Shown here in pieces: positions 15,551 to 22,949 of a stretch of DNA of 47,797 nucleotides (the stretch's first letter is position 1; the number at the start of each line of letters is the position of its first letter). The stretch comes from [Clostridium] leptum DSM 753 (lineage in GTDB: Bacteria > Bacillota > Clostridia > Oscillospirales > Acutalibacteraceae). The stretch lies in the NCBI GenBank assembly GCA_000154345.1, contig DS480338.1, positions 1 to 47,797 of the forward strand, read 5' to 3'. Position numbers and translations under genes: made by a program. The notes under the pieces were generated by a model. It searched no databases. It had not been told where the DNA came from and was given only the letters and a program-made list of their open reading frames with translations.

Positions 15551-15900
15551 TTTTCTGTCTTTCCGTCCTTTTTCTCTTCGTCGTTTTCTTTGGAAAGCTC
15601 CTTTTCCCCGGCAGCCTGCTCCGTCTCCCTTTTTTCCTCCCGCCTCTGCCGCCAGTAATAGACGTAAATCTTATAGAACAGATATCCGGCAAAGAGAATG
15701 ATCCCAACATGATGGACCCAAATCATAAAGTCCGCGTAAGGCCAGATGGCGGTGATCAGGGTATTGAACAGAGTCCAGGCGCCCTCAAAAAGAAAATAAA
15801 AGGAAACCGCCTGGTAAAAAGGGAATTTTCTAAGCGGCGGCGTAAATAAAATAGTCGCCACCGCAAAGCACACCAGACTGGTAATAATGGGAATCCACAT
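15547..15900 (-). CDS. Small membrane protein, coupled to the next gene
   Basis: The 117-residue product has three likely transmembrane helices (about 3-20, 27-50, 58-80) followed by a Lys/Glu-rich cytoplasmic tail. It resembles its downstream partner in layout (three helices and a charged tail), which suggests an ancient duplication or two subunits of one complex. I do not recognise the family. A near-consensus promoter lies about 80 bases upstream. Function unknown. Confidence 0.72.
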   Translation of the reverse strand: MWIPIITSLVCFAVATILFTPPLRKFPFYQAVSFYFLFEGAWTLFNTLITAIWPYADFMIWVHHVGIILFAGYLFYKIYVYYWRQRREEKRETEQAAGEKELSKENDEEKKDGKTEK

Positions 15901-15980
15901 CGTCAGATTCCTCCAATCGCTGTTAATTTTATGGTACGGTTTTTTGATTCAGCCAGAAAAGCCTCCAGCCGCCTAAATTA

Positions 15981-16009
15981 AGTATAATTCACCTGGAAAT
16001 TGAAGTCAA
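15981..16009 (-). promoter_or_regulatory. Promoter of the small membrane protein operon
   Basis: On the minus strand TTGACT (16009-16004) and TATACT (15986-15981) are separated by 17 bases. It should drive the two small membrane-protein genes and probably the AEC carrier. The terminator of the upstream kinase gene ends directly behind its -35 box. Confidence 0.75.
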
Positions 16010-16011
16010 GG

Positions 16012-16050
16012 CAGGGGAGCCAAGAAGGACTGTCTTTCCCGGCTCCCCTG
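16012..16050 (-). terminator. Terminator after the second FGGY kinase
   Basis: CAGGGGAGCC (16012-16021) and GGCTCCCCTG (16041-16050) form a 10-bp stem with a 19-base loop. It lies about 170 bases past the kinase stop codon. The tail has only scattered U residues, so efficiency is uncertain. The rest of 15901-16222 holds no supported gene. Confidence 0.55.
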
Positions 16051-16222
16051 CTTCATTTTGATTTCCCGCTTTTCCGCGCTATGCTCCAGCGCCGCTCATA
16101 AAGCCCGGTTCCACCAACCATAGGGTAAGCCCCGGCGGGGCCGGCGCCACAAGCTGTAAAGCCTTGCGGCGGACGGTTACAGGAACAGCGGCGGCTAATC
16201 TAAAAAGCCCTTAAAAATTTAA

Positions 16223-17818
16223 TCACAGCAGATTGTCTACCGCTCCGCGCTGGGCCGCCAGGCCCTTTTGATACCGGTCCATAAATCCGGCAAAGCCTTC
16301 CACATCCCTGGCGTCGGGAGCCATACGCTCGCCGGAGTTGCCCGCGAACACCTTATTGTTCAGGTAATCCTCCAGAGACTCGCCCTTCTGCTCCGCCAGA
16401 TAAGCCGCCAGCAGGGCAACGCCCCAGGCGCCGCCTTCTCCGGCGGTTTCCATGACCGCCACCGGGATGTTCATAGCGCCCGCCATTAAACGCTGGCCAA
16501 CGCCCTTGGTTTTAAACAAGCCGCCGTGGCCCATCAGCACATCCAGGCGGACCTTCTCCTGCTCGGTGAGAATGTTCATGCCGATCCGCAGAGAAGCCAT
16601 GGTGGAGAACAGCTGCGCCCTGAAGAAATTGGCCAGAGTCATACGGCTGTCCGGCGTGCGCACAAACATGGGACAGCCCTTATCAAAGCCGGTAATCGGC
16701 TCGCCGGAAACGTAGTTGTAGGAAATCAGGCCGCCGCAGTCCGGATCCCCCTCCAGTGCTTTGTAATACAGAGCGTCGTATACCTTAGGCTTCTTGGTGT
16801 CTCCGCCCAGCAGCTCGGAAACCTCGCGGAACAGGGATACCCAGGCATCCAGGTCGGAGGTGCAGTTGTTGCAGTGAACCATGGCCGCCGGCTTGCCGGC
16901 AGGGGTCGTAACCATATCGATCTCCGGATACACCTTGGAGAGCTCCTTATCCAGCACGATCATAGCGAACACAGAGGTGCCGGCGGAAACATTGCCGGTA
17001 TGCGCCGCCACGCTGTTGGTGGCCACCATGCCGGTGCCCGCGTCGCCTTCCGGCGGACACATGATAACGCCGGCTTCAAGCTTTCCGGTAGGATCCAGAA
17101 GCCTCGCGCCTTCCTCCGTCAAGGCGCCGGCCTGTTGTCCGGCCACCAAAACCTCAGGCAGAATCTCTCCCAGTCTCCAGCTGTAACCGTCTCCGGCCAC
17201 CAAAGCGTCAAATTTTTCCATCATGCCCGCGTGATAGGTCTTAGTCTCGCTGTCAATGGGGAACATTCCGGAGGCGTCGCCCACGCTGATGACCTTTTTG
17301 CCGGTCAGCTTCCAGTGCACATAACCGGACAAGGTCGTAATGAAATCCACCTCCTTCACGTGGGCCTCCTTATTGAGCATCGCCTGGTAAAGATGCGCGA
17401 CGCTCCAGCGCAGAGGCAGGTTAAAGTTGAATTTCTCAGACAGCAGCCTGGCCGCTTCCTCGGTAGTGGTATTTCTCCAGGTGCGGAACGGGCAGAGCTG
17501 ATTGCCCTCCTTGTCAAACGCCAGATAACCGTGCATCATAGCGGAAACGCCCATGGACGCCACCTTGGTCAGCGCCGCACCGTACCTTTCGCTGACATCC
17601 TTCGCCAGCTCCCGGAAGCTGGTCTGCACACCGGTCCAAACGTCGTCCAAGTGATAAGTCCAATAGCCGTCCTCCAGGCGGTTTTCCCAGTTATAGCCGC
17701 CGGAGGCGATGGGGGCGTAGGTGTTGTCGATGAGAACAGCCTTGATCCGGGTGGAGCCCAGCTCGATGCCCAGGAACACCTCTCCATTTTCGATTTTTTG
17801 TTTCATGGCTTCATTCAT
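16223..17818 (-). CDS. FGGY-family carbohydrate kinase
   Basis: This 531-residue sugar kinase has the phosphate loop GIELGSTRIKAV at 17-28, the substrate-segment MMHG (H96), the catalytic Asp in PPEGDAGTG (D259), and a C-terminal FGGY half with MGHGGLFKTKGVGQRL. It belongs to a long xylulokinase-like subgroup common in Clostridia and often annotated only as an FGGY kinase. Non-canonical ribulokinases of Clostridia (AraK) are also xylulokinase-like, and araD is in this window, so L-ribulose is a possible substrate; this is a guess. The start is ATG with AAGGGAAGGA upstream. It is single, divergent from the ROK regulator, and its promoter shares a motif with that of the zinc alcohol dehydrogenase. 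Confidence 0.82.
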   Translation of the reverse strand: MNEAMKQKIENGEVFLGIELGSTRIKAVLIDNTYAPIASGGYNWENRLEDGYWTYHLDDVWTGVQTSFRELAKDVSERYGAALTKVASMGVSAMMHGYLAFDKEGNQLCPFRTWRNTTTEEAARLLSEKFNFNLPLRWSVAHLYQAMLNKEAHVKEVDFITTLSGYVHWKLTGKKVISVGDASGMFPIDSETKTYHAGMMEKFDALVAGDGYSWRLGEILPEVLVAGQQAGALTEEGARLLDPTGKLEAGVIMCPPEGDAGTGMVATNSVAAHTGNVSAGTSVFAMIVLDKELSKVYPEIDMVTTPAGKPAAMVHCNNCTSDLDAWVSLFREVSELLGGDTKKPKVYDALYYKALEGDPDCGGLISYNYVSGEPITGFDKGCPMFVRTPDSRMTLANFFRAQLFSTMASLRIGMNILTEQEKVRLDVLMGHGGLFKTKGVGQRLMAGAMNIPVAVMETAGEGGAWGVALLAAYLAEQKGESLEDYLNNKVFAGNSGERMAPDARDVEGFAGFMDRYQKGLAAQRGAVDNLL

Positions 17819-18010
17819 GATGATCCTTCCCTTCTATAAATCAGTGAGGCCTAACGCCGGTTTTTCCAGCATCCGCCAAGGATTCGCGGCGGGCTTTTTT
17901 AAGCTCTGGCGCGGATAGATTGTGCCCTCCCGCTCCCTGACGCGCGGCCTTTCCGGGCAGGCCGGCGAGCCTTGTTCCCAAAGGCTCCGCCCGCACAGGA
18001 ATTTGCCTTT

Positions 18011-18039
18011 ATTATAGCATGTTTGACTTTAAAAAGCAC
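18011..18039 (-). promoter_or_regulatory. Kinase promoter with a shared operator-like element
   Basis: On the minus strand a perfect -10 box TATAAT (18016-18011) is preceded by TTTTTAAAGTCAAACATGC. The same string, with two differences, precedes the -10 box of the zinc alcohol dehydrogenase (22433-22460). No good -35 box is seen. The shared element is a candidate binding site for the ROK regulator encoded next to it. Confidence 0.5.
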
Positions 18040-18293
18040 TATAGATTTCTTGCGATTCTGTAAATTCTAAGCCGATTCCCTTGCCTTTCTGCAATGGAAC
18101 CCGCACCTCCTTTTCCAGCTTTCTCCAGGCGGGCGGTATCCGCAACGAGATTCCGCCAGCGATTCCGGGCGGCTGCCCCGCCGTTTTTTTAGAACATTTA
18201 GTAAAACCGCTTTACTTTTTTCCAGGTTTTACGCTGCCTTCTCTATATGAAGAAGGAAAAAAGCCGAACAGCGGCAGTCTTTTTGCAATTTAT

Positions 18294-18322
18294 TTGTTTC
18301 TTTTTTAAAAATGTGCTATGAT
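18294..18322 (+). promoter_or_regulatory. Promoter of the ROK regulator
   Basis: TTGTTT (18294-18299) and TATGAT (18317-18322) are 17 bases apart, with an extended TGC before the -10 box. The spacer TTTTTTAAAAATGTGC loosely resembles the shared element of the two structural-gene promoters, which would fit autoregulation. Confidence 0.6.
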
Positions 18323-18353
18323 AGGGACAGCTTTCAGAAAGAAGGTGCCGGCC

Positions 18354-19472
18354 ATGAGAATGAGCTCCAGCATAAAAAAAATAAACCACAGTAAAATCTA
18401 CCACATGATTTACAGAGAATCGAAAGGCGTCAGCAAGCAGGAAATTATGCGCCGGCTGGGGCTGTCCCTGCCAACGGTGACCCAAAAGCTGGAGGAGCTG
18501 CTGGCCGAGGGCCTCGTGCAGGATGCCGGCGCCGCCGACAGCACCGGAGGGCGCCGGGCCCGGGCCTTTTCCATAGTAAAGGACGCCCGCCTCGCGGTGG
18601 GCCTGGACATCAACCAGGACTATTATACCGCCGTTCTGGTAGATCTTTTGGGCAGCGTGATCTGCAGCAAAAGGCAGCGCTTCCCGTTCTCTCAATCCGA
18701 CGATTATTACCGTCAGATCGGCCTTGCCGTATTGGAGCTGATCGACTCTGTAAACGCGGATCATCAAAGGATCCTCGGCGTAGGCATGGGGGTGCCGGGA
18801 CTGATCACAAAGGATCGTGAGCGGGTATTTTACGGAAAAATCCTAGGCTTTGAGGGAGCCACCTGCCGGGAGTTCTCCAAATACATTCCTTTTCCCTGCG
18901 TGTTCTTCAACGACGCCAAGGCCGCGGGCTTCGCGGAGCTGTGGAACCGTTCGGACCTGACCGACGCCTTTTACATTCTGCTGAGCCAGCATGTAGGCGG
19001 GGCCATGATCCGGAACCATCAGGTGGAGCTGGGCGAGAACACCCGGGCCGGCGAGATCGGCCATATGACGATGATCCCCTTTGGCAAAGCCTGCTACTGC
19101 GGCAGGTCGGGCTGTTTAGAGCCTTACTGCTCTTCCGCTGTGCTCTCGGAGCTTGCCGAAGGGGATCTGGATTTATTCTTCCGCTCCCTGCGGGGCGGGG
19201 ATCCTGTGAAAAAGAGCGCTTGGGATGAATATTTGAATATCCTTTCCATGGCGGTGAACAACATCAATATGCTGCTGGACTGCCCTGTGATTCTGGGCGG
19301 CAGCGTAGGCGTTTATCTAGAGGAATTCATGGGCCAGCTGCGCAGCCTTGCCAGGGATCGGAACTCCTTTTCCGACAGCGCCGATTACCTCGCCTGCTGT
19401 CAATACAAAGTGGAGCCCATCGCGGCGGGAGCGGCCCTGCCCTTTATCGACGAATTTATCCGCACCATTTGA
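18354..19472 (+). CDS. ROK-family transcriptional regulator
   Basis: The protein has 372 residues. The N-terminal winged helix is at about 25-60 (GVSKQEIMRRLGLSLPTVTQ), followed by the sugar-binding ROK domain. The ROK zinc site is intact: H237, then C247, C249 and C254 in CYCGRSGCLE. The NDAKAAGFAE segment at 186-195 corresponds to the kinase active site of ROK enzymes. Proteins of this build (NagC, XylR) repress sugar genes and are released by a sugar ligand. The ATG at 18354 follows GAAGGTG by six bases; an upstream ATG at 18318 sits in the -10 box. It lies between three sugar genes and ends ten bases from the convergent LyxK-like kinase. Those are its likely targets. Confidence 0.9.
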   Translation: MRMSSSIKKINHSKIYHMIYRESKGVSKQEIMRRLGLSLPTVTQKLEELLAEGLVQDAGAADSTGGRRARAFSIVKDARLAVGLDINQDYYTAVLVDLLGSVICSKRQRFPFSQSDDYYRQIGLAVLELIDSVNADHQRILGVGMGVPGLITKDRERVFYGKILGFEGATCREFSKYIPFPCVFFNDAKAAGFAELWNRSDLTDAFYILLSQHVGGAMIRNHQVELGENTRAGEIGHMTMIPFGKACYCGRSGCLEPYCSSAVLSELAEGDLDLFFRSLRGGDPVKKSAWDEYLNILSMAVNNINMLLDCPVILGGSVGVYLEEFMGQLRSLARDRNSFSDSADYLACCQYKVEPIAAGAALPFIDEFIRTI

Positions 19473-19482
19473 CCGGCGGGGA

Positions 19483-21024
19483 TCAGCCCTGGGGATGGCG
19501 GTCCCGGTATTCCTGAAGGCGGTCCCACAGGGGGTCCAGCGCCTGGATCGCCTGCAGGTAAAGCTCATATTTTTCGTCATACAGCCTGCTTCGGATCTGG
19601 TCCGGCATAATAGGCTGGGAGATCCGGCACATATGGGCGGCGGCATCCGCCAGAGAAGCGTATTCCCCGGAGGCCGCAGCGCCGATGACAGCGCATCCCA
19701 GCGCCCCGGTTTCGTTCACCTGAACCACCTCTACCGGAAGCTTCATTACGTCGGCGAACATTTGGGTCCACACCTGGGATCGGGCTACGCCGCCCGCCAG
19801 ACGAATCCCACGGGGCGCCTGGTCACGGGTGGCCAGAAGCTTTTCCAGGTGGTACCGATGGGAAAAAGCGATGCCCTCATATACGCTCCGGGCCAGGTGG
19901 GCCCGGGTATGGAAGTTGCTCATACCCACAAAGGAGCCCATCGCGTTGGGATGTACGTTGCTGGCCATCAGGAAGGGAAAGAAAATCGGGCACTGCTCCT
20001 GTACCGGAATGGAATCCGTCCACCGGTCCATCTGCTGATAGATATTCCCTCCTGTTTTCTTCAGCTCCGCCTTCAACTCCGGCAGAAGATTCTGGACAAA
20101 CCACTCGTTATTGCCGGCGCTGGTGGGACTGCATTCTTCAATCAGATAGTATCCGGGCAGGCAGAAAAAGGAATTCATCATTACCTTGCCGTCCACCACC
20201 GGCCTGGGACGGATATACTCGTTGATGCTCCAGGTGCCCGCGATCATGCAGATATTTTCCTCGTCCACCACGTCTACCGCCAGGGCGCAGGCATCGATAT
20301 CAAACGCGCCGCCCGCCACCTTGGTTCCGGCCAGCAGGCCGGTTTTTTCCGCGGCCTCCGGGGTGATCTCGCCGCAGATCTCCGCCGCGCCGCACAGGGG
20401 CGGCAGCTTTTCCATGCAGTCGGAAAGGCCGAACAGCGCTAAAAGCGCTGGGTCATACTGGGCCGTGTGCAGGTTCACCAGGTTCGCCCCGGAGTAATCC
20501 GTCAGCTCCGCCCTCGGCTCGCCGGTCAAGCGGAACCGGACGTAATCCTTACACTCAAAAATCCACTGGGTATTTTCCAAAACCTCAGGACTGTGATCCC
20601 GCATCCAGGCGAGCAGCGCCACCGGCTGGCTGGCCAGCACGTGCTGGCAGGAAAGCTGAAACGCCTTTTCCTCCGTACCGTCCTTCCGCCAGGCCTCCAT
20701 ATACCTCCAGGCCCGGTTGTCGGTGGATATAATGCCGTGATAGGCGGGCCTGCCGTCCTTTCCCCAAAGGTACAGCCCCTTGCCATGGCCGCACACCGCC
20801 ACACACCGGATATCCGCCGGCGCCGCGCCGGATTTCTTCAGGGCCTCCCTGATCACCAGGCAGTTTGCCTCCCACATTTCCTCCATATCCCGCTCCGTAA
20901 AGCCAGGCTGGGGCACCAGCATCTTTGTAGCGGTGCTGGCGGTGGCGATCTCCTTTCCCTTCGCGTCGAAAATGGCGGCCTTCGTTGTGGTGCCGCCGTT
21001 GTCAAGGCCTACATAATAATTCAT
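19483..21024 (-). CDS. lyxK: FGGY-family kinase of the LyxK (L-xylulose/3-keto-L-gulonate kinase) type
   Basis: The protein has 513 residues and opens with the phosphate loop VGLDNGGTTTKAAIFD. It matches my recall of E. coli LyxK along its length: HGKGLYLW for QGKGLFLL, AEICGEIT, the SPTSAGNNEWF segment for SPTSSGNLEWF, HTRAHL, and the closing LYDEKYELY. LyxK phosphorylates L-xylulose and 3-keto-L-gulonate. The exact substrate here is not certain. ATG at 21024 is chosen because AAAGGAG is seven bases upstream, while an ATG two codons earlier is too close. It is convergent with the ROK gene with no terminator between, and lies behind the zinc alcohol dehydrogenase, which could produce its ketose substrate. 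Confidence 0.82.
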   Translation of the reverse strand: MNYYVGLDNGGTTTKAAIFDAKGKEIATASTATKMLVPQPGFTERDMEEMWEANCLVIREALKKSGAAPADIRCVAVCGHGKGLYLWGKDGRPAYHGIISTDNRAWRYMEAWRKDGTEEKAFQLSCQHVLASQPVALLAWMRDHSPEVLENTQWIFECKDYVRFRLTGEPRAELTDYSGANLVNLHTAQYDPALLALFGLSDCMEKLPPLCGAAEICGEITPEAAEKTGLLAGTKVAGGAFDIDACALAVDVVDEENICMIAGTWSINEYIRPRPVVDGKVMMNSFFCLPGYYLIEECSPTSAGNNEWFVQNLLPELKAELKKTGGNIYQQMDRWTDSIPVQEQCPIFFPFLMASNVHPNAMGSFVGMSNFHTRAHLARSVYEGIAFSHRYHLEKLLATRDQAPRGIRLAGGVARSQVWTQMFADVMKLPVEVVQVNETGALGCAVIGAAASGEYASLADAAAHMCRISQPIMPDQIRSRLYDEKYELYLQAIQALDPLWDRLQEYRDRHPQG

Positions 21025-21196
21025 ATCCATTCTCCTTTCCCGCAGATCCGCGGCTTCCTTGCAGGAAGCCTGCTTTGATAGAGCCCAACCAGTTCCCGAA
21101 AGCTTACCGCAAGCCACGGCGCTCAAAAATAAATTTCCGCCGCGTTTACGCAAAGCATGAAAATCAGGATCAATGATAAAGCAAACGATTGTTACA

Positions 21197-21225
21197 GCGC
21201 CCGGCAGCGCCGGGGGCGTCTTTTT
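21197..21225 (+). terminator. Plus-strand terminator with no matching gene
   Basis: GCGCCCGGC and GCCGGGGGCG form a stem with one bulge, followed by TCTTTTT. No plus-strand gene is supported upstream, since the preceding 170 bases contain only the leader of the minus-strand kinase. It may end an unrecognised short transcript or readthrough from the ROK gene. Confidence 0.5.
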
Positions 21226-21260
21226 AAAAACGGCCCAAGAACCAGGTTCCTTGGGCCGTT
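21226..21260 (-). terminator. Terminator of the zinc alcohol dehydrogenase gene
   Basis: AACGGCCCAAGAACC (21229-21243) pairs with 21245-21260 with one bulged base. On the minus strand a run of U residues follows (21230-21226). It lies 21 bases past the stop codon of the dehydrogenase. Confidence 0.8.
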
Positions 21261-21280
21261 TCCATTTCCGCTATGTTCTT

Positions 21281-22363
21281 TTAAAACTGGAAGGCCACTT
21301 TAAAATCGCCGTGCTTTCCGGCGGCGTACTCAAACGCCTCCTGCCAATCCTCCAGAGAGAACAGACGGCTGACAACCCCTTCGGTTTTCAGGTTGCCGTT
21401 GGCGATGTTCTCGATAACAAAGGGGAAGCAGTAAGGGCTTAAATGGGCGCCGAGCACATCCAGCTCCTTGCGGTCGCCGATGATGGACCAATCCAGCGTG
21501 GTGGCCTGGGCGAACACCGAAAACTCCACAAAGCGGCCCAGCTTCCGGATCATCTGCATCCCCTGGGTGACAGAGGACGGATGGCCCGTGGCCTCAATAT
21601 AAATATCGCAGCCGTAGCCGCCGGTGAGCTCCATGATCTTTTCCACCACGTTTTCCCTGCCTGGGTTCCACACCAGGTCCGCCCCGAAATCCTTGGCCTT
21701 CTGCAGGCGCTCATCCATCATATCCAGAACGACCAGGGTCTTCGGATTTCGCATTCTCGCATAGGTAATCATTCCCAGGCCCAGGGTGCCCGCGCCCGAA
21801 ATCACCACCACGTCCTCGCTGCCGATTTGAGCCCGGTCCACGCAGTGCTTGGAGCAGCCGTAGGGCTCAATGAGCAGCGCGTCGGTGAGCGCCATGGCAT
21901 CCGGAACCCGGTGGATTTTGGCGTGCTTGGTCTGGATCCTTACATATTCCGCCATGCCGCCGCAGAAATCCTTGAAAAAGCCGTACATTTTATGGGGCTG
22001 GCACATCCAGTACCGTCCGTCGCTGCAGAATCTGCACTCGCCGCAGGGAGCGATCTGGTCCACAGTGATCCGTTCGCCCAGCTCATAGCCCTTCACGTTG
22101 TCGCCCAGGCCGGCGATTCTGCCTAAAAACTCATGGCCGGGAACAAAAGGCGGCTCTACCCAGCTGGGCTGGCTCCCGTCTCCCCAGAACATGGCGGCGC
22201 CGTGCTGGCATTTTAGGTCGCCGGCGCAGATGCCGCAGCCCTCGGTTTTGATAATGATGTCGTCCGGTCCGCACTCCGGTACCGGGAAGGCTTGCTCAAA
22301 GCGGTAATCGGCGGCGCTGTAGGCTACCAGCGCCTTCATGGTGGCAGGAACATTTCCTCTCAT
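21281..22363 (-). CDS. Zinc-dependent medium-chain alcohol (polyol) dehydrogenase
   Basis: This 360-residue MDR enzyme has both zincs. The catalytic zinc ligands are C46 (CGICAGD), H77 and E78 (PGHEF), and the structural zinc has C107, C110, C113 and C121 (CGECRFC then WMC). The Rossmann glycine motif GAGTLGLG is in the middle. It oxidises a polyol or secondary alcohol with NAD(P). Relatives include sorbitol, threonine and erythritol/threitol dehydrogenases, and I cannot choose among them. With the LyxK-like kinase downstream, a polyol to ketose to ketose-phosphate route is the natural reading. ATG at 22363 is preferred (AAAAGGAG nine bases upstream) over one eight codons earlier that precedes that site. 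Confidence 0.87.
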   Translation of the reverse strand: MRGNVPATMKALVAYSAADYRFEQAFPVPECGPDDIIIKTEGCGICAGDLKCQHGAAMFWGDGSQPSWVEPPFVPGHEFLGRIAGLGDNVKGYELGERITVDQIAPCGECRFCSDGRYWMCQPHKMYGFFKDFCGGMAEYVRIQTKHAKIHRVPDAMALTDALLIEPYGCSKHCVDRAQIGSEDVVVISGAGTLGLGMITYARMRNPKTLVVLDMMDERLQKAKDFGADLVWNPGRENVVEKIMELTGGYGCDIYIEATGHPSSVTQGMQMIRKLGRFVEFSVFAQATTLDWSIIGDRKELDVLGAHLSPYCFPFVIENIANGNLKTEGVVSRLFSLEDWQEAFEYAAGKHGDFKVAFQF

Positions 22364-22432
22364 AGTAAAGCACTCCTTTTGGCACAATGATTTTTACTTT
22401 TTTAAACTTATTTTTAATAAGTATTTGCTTAC

Positions 22433-22460
22433 ATCATAGCATTTTTGACTTAAAAGTCAA
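22433..22460 (-). promoter_or_regulatory. Zinc alcohol dehydrogenase promoter with 16-bp palindrome
   Basis: On the minus strand TTGACT (22460-22455) and TATGAT (22438-22433) are 16 bases apart. The -35 box is the outer arm of a perfect palindrome TTGACTT-aa-AAGTCAA (22445-22460), a classic repressor position. The string from the palindrome to the -10 box recurs at 18011-18039 before the FGGY kinase. Confidence 0.65.
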
Positions 22461-22949
22461 TATATAAGAAAAAATATTTTTAATTTTATTTTCTTTTTTC
22501 ACTAAAATTAAAACCACATTTTAAAAATATATTTTAATAACCTCTGTTTAATGCCCGCTTCCGGCTATGGGCGCCGGTTTTATATTCTCTTCCCCCGGCC
22601 CTGTGCTCTTTTTCTATCCGCGGCCGGGCCGGCGCACCGCTTCCTCTATTCCAGCCGCGCGCCCGGCGCGCCGCCTCTTTTCTCCGGCCTGGGGCGTCCC
22701 TTCTCCCTGCTTTCTCTGTTCCCGTCTAACATGCAGAGGAAGAACGCCTAGACGCTTCCCTGAAATTTTTCTTATTTTCCGTGAGGTTTTTCCGAAAAAT
22801 ATGATTTATTTCTTTACAAATATATGCTATAATAGTAAAGCTTATATGCATTGCGGCTGTTTTTGATCATTCATCCCGGCCCTTGCCGCATGAAGGCGCC
22901 GGATTTTTAAAAATTCAACTTTATCCATGCGGAGAATGGCGGTTTTTTC
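22461..22949. other. Upstream region of secA
   Basis: About 490 bases. 22461-22545 is extremely AT-rich. An extended -10 promoter for secA, TGcTATAAT at 22825-22833, is followed by a leader of about 110 bases. No gene is supported. No strong ribosome site precedes the secA ATG: the best candidate, GGAG near 22931, is about 15 bases away. Confidence 0.5.

Larger units (their letters stand above)
17819..18353. other. Divergent regulatory region between kinase and ROK regulator
   Basis: About 535 bases with divergent promoters at 18011-18039 and 18294-18322. A 7-bp inverted repeat GTAAAAC/GTTTTAC lies near 18204-18236. No gene is supported. Confidence 0.55.

Noticed and set aside
16526..17839. 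437-codon plus-strand frame opposite the second FGGY kinase
   Set aside because: It is a shadow of the kinase gene, rich in His, Arg and Gly, with no family pattern.
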